Source: Malus domestica (lineage: Eukaryota; Streptophyta; Magnoliopsida; Rosales; Rosaceae). Taken from it: a stretch of 64,000 nt of DNA. The DNA lies in assembly GCF_042453785.1 (NCBI RefSeq), contig NC_091671.1:39698501-39762500 (forward strand). Reading direction: 5' to 3'. Shown here one piece after another: positions 1 to 12,089 of the stretch; position 1 is the first letter of the stretch; each line of letters starts with the position of its first letter. The translations under genes were made by a program, and so were the position numbers. The notes under the pieces were generated by a model. That model was not told where the DNA came from, ran no database searches, and saw nothing but the letters and a program-made list of their open reading frames with translations.

Positions 1-1042
1 AGTGTGGTTTGAAGAAAGGTTTTGGAAGAAAAAATAGTAGGTTCTCTTTTGTGACTGTACGTCTCACGCGATATGTGATAAAAAATATAAACACATGATT
101 GTGTATAACCAATACATCTGAGATTTTTTGTACGTGAATGATTATTTTTACAATTTATGTTAGTTGTTCAATAAATGGAAGCCAATCATAGCACATATCA
201 TGGATGAAGCGAGCCTATCGAGACATTCGTCTTGATTTTTTAGTTCGATTCCCAAACAACTCTAAAAAGGTAGGCTCTTGAGGCTTAAGCCATGGTTGGT
301 TTTAACCGTTGCATGAGTTGTGAGGTCAATTTGTGTGATTAGGGTTTCATCATCTTTTCTTTTTGTGTATACTAATTAACTTCGAAGTTGCTTGAGAATG
401 CTAAGTTTGAGAGGGGATGATTCATCTCCTCATAAAGGAAAAGATGGAAAAACAAAACATGGATGAACAGTACAATTGTCCTTGACACATGCATGAGTTT
501 ACTGAGTTTACTTGATGAGTTTTTTGTTTCTTCAAATTAGGTCCTAATTATTAGCCAATAATGGTGTACTACAAGGGAATGTCAACTTTGCACATGAATC
601 CACGGTTTGGGAACCAAATATTTGACCAAAAGATAAGTCCAAACTTAGGGAGAAAAAAAAAGGCCAAACTTTTAGTTGTCTTCCTTATATAAGAGATCTC
701 CAAGATTAATATCTAGATATCAAACAGTCATACAAGAATATGGTTTGTATTATTTTATATATACATTTGGAGATTCTTGATACTTTTCTTTTTGTATTTT
801 GATTACAGGAGCAGAAATATCTACGATGATGGAAAAGTAGCGAAACGATGAAGTTTTTTGAGTAATTTCAATTGGGGTGGATTCTGAAGACATTAAAGTT
901 TATTGTGTCAAAATATCATCTTTAGATTTGACGCCGTTTGATCATGGTGATTAAAGAGTATAAGTGCATTGTACTAGACAAAATTGACATTTCAGGATTA
1001 TTTGTGTCAAAACCCTCCTTCTACAACTTTGAAAATGACGTC
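1..1042. other. Intergenic, no gene recognised
   Basis: AT-rich sequence with frequent stops in all frames. I see no gene, RNA or complete mobile element in it. Confidence 0.5.
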
Positions 1043-1045
1043 GTA

Positions 1046-1262
1046 AGCTTTCCAATGGTTTCTCATAACGGATCTCTTTCACCAAGACCACCAGATCAAG
1101 TGATTTGAACCTTTGAAATTTTATCCGACGGTTAAAAATTATTATAACTTTTAAGGGGTTGAAACAGATGGATCGTTGGAAGAAATTTCAAATATCCGGA
1201 TCACTTGATCCAGTTGCCTTGGTGAAAGAAATCCGGAGATGATCTATTTCCTTCTCATATGA
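1046..1262. repeat. Fold-back MITE, copy A of family FB1
   Basis: The two halves are inverted copies of each other. The left arm (about 1060-1130) and the right arm (about 1165-1255) share blocks such as TTTCACCAAG against CTTGGTGAAA and GATCAAGTGAT against ATCACTTGATC. The centre holds a core of the type 'atccgacggttaaaaattattataactttta'-like sequence at about 1120-1160, also found in three other copies in this window (19.1, 21.9 and 37.9 kb). No coding capacity. Transposon superfamily not determined. Confidence 0.7.
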
Positions 1263-1672
1263 CCGATTTTATGCAGATTTGCCTCTCCCAGACCCTGCGT
1301 AAAGCGGGAGCCTTGTGCACTGGGTACGACATTATTTATTTATATTTGGTCAGTAAAGGAAATAATCTTTGCAGATTTGACTATTTTATTGTCTACAAAA
1401 ATTATCTTTAAGTTTTGACGATTGAATAGGACTATTTTTTACTGGTTATTTAAGTAGCTTGTTCTTAAGAAAATTTAAACAAGAAAAAAAATCCTAATAT
1501 TGAAATTGCATGCCAAAATTGTTCATCAACTCTATGAGATCAAGAACAAACAGGATGACCCTCTAAGTTTTCCAAAGAACTCAGAGAGAACTGATAACTT
1601 TGTAGCACATAATTTATTTTCAACGAAAAGAGAGATAGACATGCATGATCATCATCTAAGCTTGAGCTATGA

Positions 1673-3250
1673 TCAAGACCACTTGGCACAATCCTCAGGA
1701 ACAAACTTGAGCAGCGCATTGTTAAGGTCATATATAAATCTGTAATTTGTTTGCTGCAATGATCCAACTATAGTACGAACTGTATTTTCCATCATCGCCA
1801 AACACAAAATACTGCTCCCATCTCGATCCTCCAGCGTTATGAACGCCTCGTCTTTCAACTCAAGGTCAGCACCCTCAAAGTGAAATGTAACAGCAGGGAG
1901 GGGAACGATCGGCGGCGCCCATCTATAACAAAGCTCGAACGCGGGATTAATGGGGCCAAGATGCCTAACATAGTTTGGATATCTCATATAAAACATTTCC
2001 AGGAACTTTACCAATGCCTTATAAGCTGGGGTGATGAGATAAGTAACTGAACTGCCATTGTCCATGAGGCAGCCTCCTTGATAACCCCCGGATCGTAGAG
2101 CAAACACCGATGGATCGATCAGGAGCTTCTGTCCATTCACACTTATGGCTTTCAAGTTCACGTAGTAATAGGGTATCTCTGGAATGAGGACTAAATTCGT
2201 GACGCGTAGGCCGCTGGATGGTTCGGGTATGTCTCCGCCAAATCTGAGATATGTTGGAATCTCTCGGTTGTGTGATAGGCAGAAGGAGAATTTTCCTTGA
2301 ATAAGATGGGATATTTGCAATGGAAATGAAGAAGGAGAATATCCCAAACCCATAAATCCGGCTACCTTGAAGTCTTCCTGGCTGCCAAAGTCTACGTTCC
2401 TTGTGTCATGTGCACAACCAAACACTATGTCTTCGATAGGCAGGGGCCGCCCTTTGTTTGACAAAAACGTGAAAGTTTCTTCTGCAACGACCGAACAATC
2501 GTCATGTTACATGTCACATTAGTTGTCGAAAACTAAATCTCATGAACGACAACTGTTTAATTAAATAAATAACAAGTGTAGGGAAAAAGTGAGAGCAGTC
2601 ATGCCTGCAAGAATGGCAGTAATATGGGTGCCGCCCACGTAACCTGTGGCTTCGGAGCAGTAATCGCCAATACACAGGTTTGGTGTGCAAAAGCGGTGTT
2701 TGTTGCAAGGGAGAGGCTTATAAGATTGGGATTCGCCGTTAGGGAAAGGGGGTTCCCTGGTTTTAAAGCATCTCGGAGGCTTCTGCTTTTCGCAATCCGC
2801 GCAGAGTACCCAGGTGAGGCTGCTCCCAGTGTCCATGTACAAGTAGTATGATTTGAATGGTCTCTCCGGGAACTTCGCGTCTGGGAAAGTGCCAACGCCT
2901 ACTGCTACAATGTAAGAGGCGATAGGGTAATATTCGACTTGCGGACGAATAAACTCATCATCAAGATGGTTCTTTGCAGTTTGTGACATGTTATTGCTTA
3001 GGGTTAGGGCTGATGCAATGGTAGCATCGATGTGCCGCATTCGCACATCCGATCGCTGTAAGAGTCGTTGCATTTCTTCTTGGAAGGAAATGTTGCCGGG
3101 GTAAAGAGGCGATGCTGGTGAAAAGATGTGCATGAGTTCGACGCTAAAGCCATTTGGTTTGGATGATACAGCGATGGCAGCACCCCACAGTAGTGACAGC
3201 AGCAAGAACAAACTAGTTGACAGTTTGTAAACTAAAGCCAGTGCTGCCAT
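1673..3250 (-). CDS. Nepenthesin/CDR1-type aspartic protease (A1 family), copy 1
   Basis: Two exons, 3250-2605 and 2481-1673, joined in phase 1 to give 484 aa; start is the first ATG, followed by a hydrophobic signal peptide (residues about 8-27), so a secreted or vacuolar endopeptidase is expected. The first catalytic motif D140-T-G-S-S sits in YLYMDTGSS. The second is D356-N-G-S in CLMDNGSS, where the family normally has D-S/T-G-T/S. The flap region reads GYVGGTHITAILAEETFTF, aligning with the canonical Y-x-D-G-S...ATETFTF but without the D-G-S. Many cysteines in the 150-200 insert fit nepenthesin-type enzymes. The 123-bp intron (2482-2604) has a GC donor (CAG|GCATGA) and AG acceptor; using it restores family alignment exactly. 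A 20-bp direct repeat (3262-3281, 3310-3329) lies in the 5' flank. The natural substrate is unknown. Confidence 0.88.
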
Positions 3251-3331
3251 GATCTACTAGACGAAGGTTGCTCTTGCTGCTTCAAATGCAGTGTGCCTTG
3301 GAATTGGATCGAAGGTTGCTCTTGCTGCTTT

Positions 3332-4536
3332 ATAGTTTATAGTAAATGAAATATTTGGTATGATATTATTATTTATTTGATGAATTTGATTTACATTTTT
3401 ATGAAAAAATTTGAATTGTGAATGAGGCAAACGATGAACCGTTGATGCATGAATATTGCATATCGTATTTGTGGGAATATTAGTGGCATTGAATTTTTAT
3501 GTAGTCGTTACAATTATTAGCCAATCCCATATTTATTTCGGATTTTCAGTTACATATTTATTTCGGATTTTCAAGGTGATTTATGTTTGTTTTAGTATTG
3601 GGAATTGCTAGCGGGACAAATGACCATTTTTTAAAGTTTTTTACACAACTTTTGACATTTGTTTTTGTGTCCATTTTGTTGTGTATTTCAACAACCCGAA
3701 TAATGTTTTAAAAGATAGACGATTCAAATCGTTAAAATACATTATAGAATGGCCCAAAAAAAACACGTGTCAAAAGTTATGTAAAAAAAATGGTACCTAA
3801 AATCTGCTCTCATAGATATAATATAGATATATAGTGTAAATATTGTTGATACAATGTTCATAATATGTATAAACCGTTTATATTTTCAAAATGTTGTTGA
3901 TAATGGTAATAGATATTGCCAAGGGGTTAACCAACACTAATGAAGATTCTAAATGTCCTAAACTTCAGCTATATAGTGTGTACTTCAATGCAAATTGATG
4001 TGTATAAGATTTCCATCCTAGTTAGGCCTTGATGTAATATTTCACAAATGGGATGAATTTGTGCAATCTGTTTATCTTTCTTTTATTTTTAATTTGTTGG
4101 TCAAGGTCCAATTGGATGCCACTTAACCTTCAATTTGCAAAGCAAATGTGAGTTAAGCTAGTTTGGTCAGAAGTTCTAATTCGATTTGTCACTGATATAA
4201 ATGTTAACTCTCAATTCATTTCAACGAAAAAACATTATATATTAGGCAACGACAGTTTGTCTTCCTTTTGCACCCAAGTTCGAACTTCTCTCTTAGTAAA
4301 TTATACTAGTTTAGATTATCATAATGAAAAAAAACTCTTCAATTTATAGCTTAAAAGTTGAAATATTAAACACAGTATAAAGATTAAAGTTGTAATGACT
4401 TCTTTGAGATGAAAAGAGGGAAACCAAAGAGGCTTTCACTTCAAGGCAAATGTATTGGGTCAGAAGGACAATGTTGTAAAATTAGGCCCTTAACCCAAGT
4501 AAGGCCCAAGGTATGACTTGGTTTTCTTGCCTTGGA
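3332..4536. other. Intergenic with a decayed inverted repeat at 3610-3815
   Basis: No gene recognised. At 3620-3660 and 3770-3805 there are inverted blocks (ACCATTTTTT...ACAACTTTTGACA against TGTCAAAAGTTATGTAAAAAAAATGGT), resembling a short fold-back MITE. Part of its body ('aaatcgttaaaatacattatagaatgg') recurs near 50.8 kb. Confidence 0.45.
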
Positions 4537-4544
4537 CCTTTAAC

Positions 4545-4887
4545 TAGGTTTGGCAATTTCTTGCAAAAATAACAGATTTCAAATTTACCTGCTAACGAGT
4601 CTAATCGTTATCGGATAAACCATTAAGAACCGTTACATGTCTGGTTGTAATAGGGTTATCTGTTAAGAATCCAATAAGATATCATTTGTCAGGTCTAAAC
4701 ATTAAGTATGACTAGTTAACCTGATACAAACGACACAACCCTTGACTAATCAAGTCATTACTGGATCACCAGTTAAGAACCCGTTAAAATACTAGATTTG
4801 ACACGACACGACCCGACCCATTAAAATAACGGATATAACACGAAAACAACACAAACACCAACAAACACAACTCGTTTGCCAGGCCTA
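4545..4887. mobile_element. hAT-type MITE
   Basis: Starts TAGGTTTGGCAA and ends with the inverse of TAGGCCTGGCAA, giving an imperfect 12-bp terminal inverted repeat typical of hAT elements with TAGGCCTGGCA-type ends. It is flanked by an 8-bp near-duplication, cctttaac (4537-4544) and cccttaac (4888-4895), 7 of 8 identical. The interior has repeated 'gttaag', 'acacgac' and 'ccgacc' motifs and no reading frame, so it is non-autonomous. Confidence 0.7.
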
Positions 4888-5199
4888 CCCTTAACCCAAG
4901 TGAGCCCTATCCAAGATTCACGGGATAGGAATACAGAGAATGGTGTCCCATCTCCTTTGAACCTGTTATTCAAACTCCCACAAAATCAGAAAGAGAGGAG
5001 TCCATCATATTCTAGTTCAAAGGAAACAGATGTTTAAGCCATAATTTAACCCCGAAAGACTTTGCAAGAACACGAAAAAGCATACCCGAAAACAAACAAA
5101 AAGAAGGAAAAACGAAAAAAGTTTTGATTTAAGTACAAAACTACTACAAACTACTGCGAGTCCAAGCATTATGACTGTAGATTGCAACCTGCTTGCCGA

Positions 5200-7419
5200 T
5201 CATTCGCAAGCAATCTTGGTGTCGAAGCTGCTAAGGCAAATGGCAAATGCCTGGAAGGCTGAGATTGGATACCGATAATCCATGGTGAATACATCCTTAC
5301 CCACTTTTCCAAACTGAAGGATGACATTTTCATGCTCCTGGCCCGCAGCAACTCCATTTTCCGGAGAAGCAACCAGCTGAAAATTTTTTACTGAGGCAAC
5401 TGTTACTCGTCCATTGAAGTTGAGACACCAGCACTGGAGTTGTTCGTGCCACCTAGGGGCCTTGTTTCTCAAAACTAGCATGCCTTCATTCTCACCAGAC
5501 TCTAGTGGAGATGAGAAATTCTCTGTGCGGGTTGATGTTGATCTGGAAAATGGGATGGATGGAAAACTATCAAGGCTGCCATGCAGAAATTCAGTCTGTG
5601 TAGGTGCCACCCCTCCTGGCTTAACAGCACGGGCAGGGATGGAATCCATTACACACTGCATTCTCCTCGGACCTCTGATATTGACAGTATTTACATAAAA
5701 TGTTACTCACATAAAACCCCCCAAAGAAAAAGGACAGTTATGTAAAATAATACTCTTAATGCTTTCGGTAAATTGTCTTCAACGTTAATTTCATTTGAAG
5801 GCAAGACCATGAAGTTTCAAAAAAAGTTTCTCGTACCTGGAACCCAAGACATTCAACTCATAAGCAATATGGGCCACAGGATAGTTGCCAACAGGAACTC
5901 TGGGGGAGACTTTATTCACAAGCCTGGTTGAACGACATTTAGTGACTTTGGCTCCACTACTGGTAGGTTGCGCATCATAGATTGTGAATTTAGTGCCCAG
6001 AAAATTTGATCTGTTAAAGGAAAATGGAACGATCAACTTAGGTTTAAAAGATGATCAAGAAATAGTCATGTTACAGGCCTGATGAACATACCTGAGCTTT
6101 CCAACAAAGGCACTGTTCCCTTTTGACACATCTTCAGAATTCAAAGAGATGGTGTAGTCTGTGCAGGTTGGGCGTCTACATTTTTTTGCCGCAAGAAGAA
6201 ACTTCCCATCATCAGTTGAAGCTGGCAAGTGCAAAAGCTAAAACAATTAATATTTACATCCGAAAAGAAGACTTAAGAAAACCTAATCTTGTTTTCTATG
6301 TTTTAGCAAGTAAATTGCTACTGCCCCACTTAATGAAACCCAAAATCAAATAATTAACCACCTTTACAATGAGCATCATAGAAAACCAAATAAAACAAAA
6401 ACTTGACAAGCACAATCACACAGGCCAGAATATTCAGTAATTACCTTGACTTAAGCCCAGAAAAAGATAATATGTCTGGTTGCTACAACTCCGCTTTATA
6501 TAACACTGCAGAAGGGAGTTCCTTGGACCAGGCTGCAAAATGTAAACCAAGACTTCAACTGTTATTTCAATGGAGAAGGGGCAGATACGATAACAACAAG
6601 ATTGTCGAGTAATAAGCAATTGATCAAGGAAAAAGCTTTATGAAAAACCTTAAAAAGAAGATATGCCAAATTTTACAAATCACATCAATCACAAGAATGT
6701 TTTAGTCTTTGGAAAACTTTCAAATCAGTCGAAAATGTTACACATTTTAACACTCGAGCCAGTCCATTGCAGCTTATCCTATATATTAAAACTTTTCATT
6801 TGGTCCTCCAAATTATTGAGATCACAAAAACATGAGCGTTATAACCATTACCAAGTGAAATACTCATACTCAGGTGTCCATCATGATTCATGAATATGCA
6901 TGTCAAAATTTGCCAGCTAGCATTGTCACGTATGGTATAAGGATATTTTACTTACTCTGAAAAATCAATTCTATGTTACACCAAGAAGTATACCAAGGTA
7001 AAATATATACATTATGAAGCACAATTGGAAAACAACAAGAATCTTTGTTAGGCCGGATATGGGCCAGTCTCACAAACCTGCTTCAAAGAGATTGGGAATG
7101 TCAGCTTGCCCGAAACTTCTGGGGATTTCACAATCTCTTTCATGATTTCTCTCCAATTCCTGCAAACACCAGCACAGCAGACCACATTTTTCCTCGGAGG
7201 CCATGTATCATCAGACGCCTCTATTCTCATCAACACATCCCTCAAAAGCTCTGGCGGCATGTTTGCCCAACAACTCTGCTTCAAAGCATCAATCCTGAAG
7301 GAGGTATCCTGAACCACCCGCTGAGACCTCGATCTCATTCCAAATTTAACATCAAAGCTTTTCCTCGAAATGCTCCCCAACTCACCCTTCATATCTTGAA
7401 TCATACTCTTAAAAGACAT
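5200..7419 (-). CDS. TLP: Tubby-like F-box protein
   Basis: Five coding exons on the minus strand: 7419-7078, 6532-6445, 6221-6092, 6010-5837 and 5674-5200, all GT-AG, joining without a stop to 402 aa, a normal plant TLP length. Residues about 50-105 are the F-box ([18 protein letters not shown]...[13 protein letters not shown]), which would bind an SKP1-like protein in an SCF ubiquitin ligase. Residues about 115-402 are the Tubby domain: [46 protein letters not shown], then the invariant tail ending [15 protein letters not shown]. In this family the Tubby domain holds the protein at the plasma membrane through phosphoinositides. The N-terminus [16 protein letters not shown] is most like the Arabidopsis TLP3/TLP5 group (inference from memory). 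The last exon holds a Ser-rich linker, residues about 265-300, often variable in TLPs. Confidence 0.94.
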
Positions 7420-7421
7420 CG

Positions 7422-8150
7422 CTGCGTCTTTATCCTTGCCTTAGCAAAACTCAAAACCGCAAAACTTTCTACAAATCCTCCAACCTCTCCAGGTTATCCC
7501 ACACTCATCACAAAAAACACAAACTTCGCCCCGAAATACAAATTACTCAAGCCTAAGAAACAAAACCCAGAAGCCTAAACTGCCAAAGTCCTATACTTTC
7601 AGCCAAAGCGGCCAATCATTAACAATTCAATACAAAATATCTTCTCTCCAATACCTCCAATGATATATCAATCAGTAAAATTCACCAAAAAATGTTACAT
7701 CCACACTCCATCAATCATCCCAAGTTCTTATCTTCAGCCACTGATACACTGTTTATAGATCTAGAGAACCAGATTCAACCGATACACACACATATATCAC
7801 TGATAAATCCAATAACTGAAAAGAACCAGTACAGATAAACTACAATAAACCGCCAAATCGAATCAAAATTTGATATTTTCCCACAGATCTTTCTTTTCAA
7901 CAGTTACAAAGTCACCCCAAAAGAAACTGAAAGTCTAACACTTCTGATAACCCATTAAAGCTTCACACTTTCAAAGAGATTGAGCCAGACAAGCCTCAGA
8001 AACCAGCTTACCAGGAGCAGATTTTTGTCAGGGACCGAAACCCATTTGCGAGATAGGTGTGAATTTGGGCGCTGGAGGGTGTAAATTAGGGTTTGGTGAT
8101 CAGTGCTCTTGTGCCTGGGTGAGTGCTGTCGCTGAGAGACCACAGTGATG
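7422..8150 (-). other. Probable 5' leader exon and leader intron of the Tubby-like gene
   Basis: Two bases upstream of the ATG the minus strand reads gacgcag|cg, a good acceptor. At 8011-8010 there is a matching donor, cctg|gtaagctgg, giving a 590-bp leader intron (7422-8011). The segment 8012-8150 would be the untranslated first exon. Leader introns are common in plant TLP genes. No transcript evidence is available here. Confidence 0.5.
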
Positions 8151-8446
8151 GCAGATAGTGGGTTCTGTTACCAATACACTCCCTCCTTATCCATATACTT
8201 TCTGTTGTCCGAATCGAATTTGGTTCCGGGTTTGGATAGTCATATATGGATTTGAATAATGCGTTCGGATAGTCCGAATGGGTTTTGGTTTTCACTGGTT
8301 TATCCCCGATCCAACAATGGATTGAAGATCAAAATGGCATGTGAACAAAATTGACATGATAATGGAATGGAGAGTGGTACATGCAAAAGTCCCCTCTTTG
8401 AACTTTGAACACATTTGCATTTGGTTTTAAATGGTTTAGATTCATT

Positions 8447-8805
8447 TCGACCGTTAAAAGGTTTTGAGCGCTTAATGGCACAAAAGTATTGTCGTAATAT
8501 GAGTAGATACTGATGTACTCTTACTATTTTGGATATGGAAATTCGACCGTTGCAAGGTTTTAAATGCTTAATGGCACACATATTTTGTCGTACAATAAGT
8601 AGATATTGACAAAATCACTATTTTGTTTATTTGAATTGGACCATTGAAAGGTTTTCAGCGTTTAATGAAGCGCAAGTATTGTCGCTACAGTAAGTAGATA
8701 TTGACATTTTACTATATTATTTATGTGACTCGACCATTTGAAAGGTTATGAGCGCTTAATAATAGCGTACAAGTATTAACTATGATATAAGCCGATCTAT
8801 CATAG
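8447..8805. repeat. Tandem repeat, about 95 bp x 4
   Basis: Four diverged units start at about 8447, 8543, 8637 and 8730 (spacings 96, 94, 93). Each begins with a 'tcgaccgttgaaaggttt'-like block, continues 'gagcgcttaatggc' and ends 'gtagatattgac'. It lies about 300 bp upstream of the probable first exon of the Tubby-like gene, so it is in that gene's promoter region. Confidence 0.75.
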
Positions 8806-10050
8806 AATTTTTTTAAACAAAAAAGAAATAGCACTATTACTTTGTACTATGGTCTTTCAAGTTTCTATTTTTTCTCAATCGTATTACTCTCTCTCTCTCT
8901 CTAACTTTTGACTCAACTCTTTTAAGATAGTGTATTCAATTAGAATTCTAATGAATTAAATTGGTATGAATTTTAATCAGAACTGATTACATATATAAGA
9001 TCATTGATATTTTGTACATAATGTTTTTTTTCGTTTTTGTCAAACGATAGATTTGTTAGATTAGATTGTAGATTAGATAGTCGACGAGATTCGAACCTAC
9101 GCCGTGGTTGAGAGGTAAGACTCTTTTCCCACTGTGATAGAGGGCCACTTGCCAAAACATAATTACCACAACATAATAACCCAAAAGATAATACAAAGAA
9201 ATATTGCACATAATTTATTGTGATGCATGTTTTTCCTGCTCTAATGCTTTTGTAGGTGAAATAAAGGACGGAGCTAGAAATTTATCGATTAAAATCCCTC
9301 CTTGTATTCACGTTGTTGATATATAACCTATCAAAACATATAAAAATATTTGATAAAACCAAGACAACTTTTAGCCAAAGAATGAAGTTCTTGAATTTGA
9401 AAACTAAGAATAAACAATATTATGCCACTTAGTGGTTTGGGAAACTCGGAGAAAAATCATAATTAAGCAATTTAATTAGTCAAGAAATGACTAAGAATGT
9501 TAGACTACGTCAATAATACCGCACTAGCAGAAAACATATGTCTATTCATTACAGTGCAAGTTATCTTCGTTGATCCCCTTTCTCCTTAACCACTAATAAC
9601 TTAACCCATTAACGTTATCGTTTATAAAAAGAAACACAAAAAAAATAGGAATAGGATATAAAAAATAGATTTGGGAAAACGACAACAAGAAGTGTGAGTT
9701 TTTAATTAATTAATTTGTTTCCTTTTTCTTAATGGTCTTCACGGATTTAGATCCTCCCCTGAGCGGAGCGAGGGAGGGGGATCCGAACCCTGCTCATGAG
9801 AGGATCCAAATCCTACAAAAACAGGGTTAAGAGTTGTTGTTCTTGATAACAACAACAACGACTAAAAAAAACTTTGTTGACCAAAAAAAGACCGAGTTAA
9901 AAGCATGTAAACCGGCAGTTGTTGTCAGTTGCCCAATTGGCGGGGAATATTTACTTTCCCCATCGCGTGGATTGCACAACACGGTTTGATCCTCGGTCCC
10001 ACTTTAATCCAACGGTCCATAATATCCCGCTGCACCTTACCCGCCTGCCG
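8806..10050. other. Intergenic between the Tubby-like and NHX genes
   Basis: No gene recognised. It contains a (CT)n run at 8882-8903, a possible tRNA-derived SINE fragment (listed separately) and a small hairpin around 9745-9815 with inverted GGATCC-containing arms (gatttagatcctcc against ggatccaaatcct). The hairpin resembles the outermost arms of fold-back copy D at 37.9 kb. Confidence 0.5.
9010..9155 (-). repeat. Possible tRNA-derived SINE fragment
   Basis: On the minus strand there is a Pol III B-box-like motif, GGTTCGAATCTC (about 9088-9099), about 30 bp downstream of a weak A-box-like stretch. It is followed by 'tatctaatctacaatctaatctaac' and an A-rich end. Cloverleaf pairing is not convincing, so I do not call a tRNA. 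Confidence 0.3.
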
Positions 10051-10054
10051 CACC

Positions 10055-10541
10055 CTATAAATGCTACTCTCTCTCCTCTCTTTCGCGGTCTTTCGCTTCA
10101 AGTTCTCCTTCTCTCTCTAAAAACTCCGTATTCCCTCCTTCGCATTCACTCTCTCTCTCTCCACAACTCTTTGACTCCTTCTCTCTCTAAAACTTCACCT
10201 TCTCCGGTTACACCCCGACTCGAATCCTCTCTCCTGCTGCTGCGGGTTGTGATCACAGGTGAGCGATGTTATTTTCTGAGTTCTGTTTGGTTTCCGAGAA
10301 AGTGGAAGAAAATTTGAAAAGAAAGTTTTATTACTCAGGAAGAAAAGAAAGCTTTCGTTTTGACGTCTTAAAGCCTTATGCTTTACTTGAAAGTCGAACT
10401 TAATTTTCGGCTCAAATTAGTGAATTTATTTGTTCTCCGTGTTTGAATTTCGTTAATTTTTTGTTAATGTTTGGTTAAAATCTTCATTAGTGTATATATA
10501 CGATCGAATGTGCGATTTTAGTTTTTAATTTTTTGTCGCAG
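10055..10541 (+). promoter_or_regulatory. NHX core promoter, pyrimidine-rich leader and leader intron
   Basis: A TATAAAT box lies at 10055-10061, followed about 25-30 bp later by a CT-rich leader. The leader is spliced at cacag|gtgagc (donor 10259-10260) to cgcag|ggagg (acceptor 10540-10541), a 283-bp intron wholly upstream of the ATG at 10581. Leader introns in plant transporter genes often raise expression; that role here is inference. Confidence 0.6.
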
Positions 10542-10580
10542 GGAGGTTTTGGTAGGATTTCGTTTAGATTTCGGGACCCG

Positions 10581-12041
10581 ATGGGGGTCTCTGCTGTGGT
10601 GAGATTGGGGGTGAGATCGGCCGCCAGTGAAGCTTCCGTAAATTCGATCACTTTGTTCGTGGTGCTCCTATGTTTATGCATTTTGATCGGTCATCTTCTG
10701 GAGAAGAATCGATGGATGACCGAATCAGTAACTGCGCTTCTCATCGTAAGTTTCCTCGAATTTTATGCTTTAGGATTAAAACCCGTTTGGGATTGCTTCT
10801 CGAAGGCGTTAATCCAAAAGTTCTTTCTAATTAGGTTTGCTAGAAAAACTAAAAGTACTTCTGGAAAAGCACTTAGGTTTTTAACAAGAATTTGAATGTG
10901 TTTCTAGTCTAGCATAGCGCTTATGAGCAAAAGTTTTTCTTTTTATATAGAAAAAAAAAGTCCCGAACGATCCCTTAGAATTGGATTTTGCCTAATTGTT
11001 TTGAAATTTGTGGATGATTGTTGGTTGCAGGGTCTTTGTACTGGAATTGTTATTCTACTAAATACCGAAGGCAAAAGCTCACACATCTTAGTGTTTAATG
11101 AAGATCTCTTCTTTATATATCTTCTGCCGCCTATTATATTTAATGCCGGGTAAGCCATGTATTTCGTTTATATTTCATGTCTATGCCTTCTCATTGTGAT
11201 CCCCCCGCGCGCGCGCGTGTGTGTTTGTCTTGGGCAATACATTCAGCAGGTGGGAAGGTTCATTATGCTCAAACCGTTTAAGTGACATTTTGTTATCGAT
11301 ACTTTTCCCTTGTGGCTTGTTTGTAATGATTTTTCTGTGACCAGAGTTTATACATATCTTTCCCGGTTTCATTCTTTTCCCATATATACCAGATTTCAGG
11401 TGAAAAAGAAGAGGTTTTTTCAGAACTTCATGACAATCACGTTGTTGGGTGCTGTTGGAAGTTTGGTATCATTCGTCATTATATCGCTAGGTTAGTTAGA
11501 TATCCTAGCATGCCATGATAAGGCTGATATTAAAAGACAAACGCACAAAAGCTATGGTTTATAATGTTTGCAACTTTTATGATCTTGATGCAGGTTCAAT
11601 GCAGTTGTTCAAAAAATTGGACATTGGTTTCCTCGAGATGGGGGATTATCTTGGTAATCTCTTCGTTACTTTCTCATATTAATCTACATAAACTTCTATT
11701 CGGTTTGGGCTCATATTTGTTTTATGTTTGAAAAATTCGTTGTTTTCTTTGCCATTTGTGTACTCTTATTTTTTGTTTCACTTCTGTAGCACTTGGAGCA
11801 ATCTTCTCGGCTACAGATTCAGTTTGCACCTTGCAAGTACTTGATCAAGACGAGACACCTTTGCTCTACAGTCTAGTTTTTGGAGAAGGTGTTGTAAATG
11901 ATGCCACGTCTGTGGCACTTTTCAACGCAATCCAGAAATTTGATCTCTCTCACATCAACTCAACAATTGCCATGGAGTTTAGCGGCAGTTTCTTAGTTCT
12001 CTTGTTCGCAAGCATGGTGCTTGGTGTAGCAGTGAGTCTCT

Positions 12042-12089
<48 letters not shown>

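Noticed and set aside
64-1000. Possible CRISPR, phage or bacterial systems anywhere in the window
   Set aside because: All recognised genes are intron-containing plant genes; the repeats lack regular spacers and no prokaryotic gene is present.
1280-1330. 'cagaccctgcgtaaagcgggagccttgtgcactgggtacgac', resembling the 3' part of a SINE
   Set aside because: Only about 45 bp match a remembered motif and no Pol III boxes or A-tail are visible, so I do not list it as an element.
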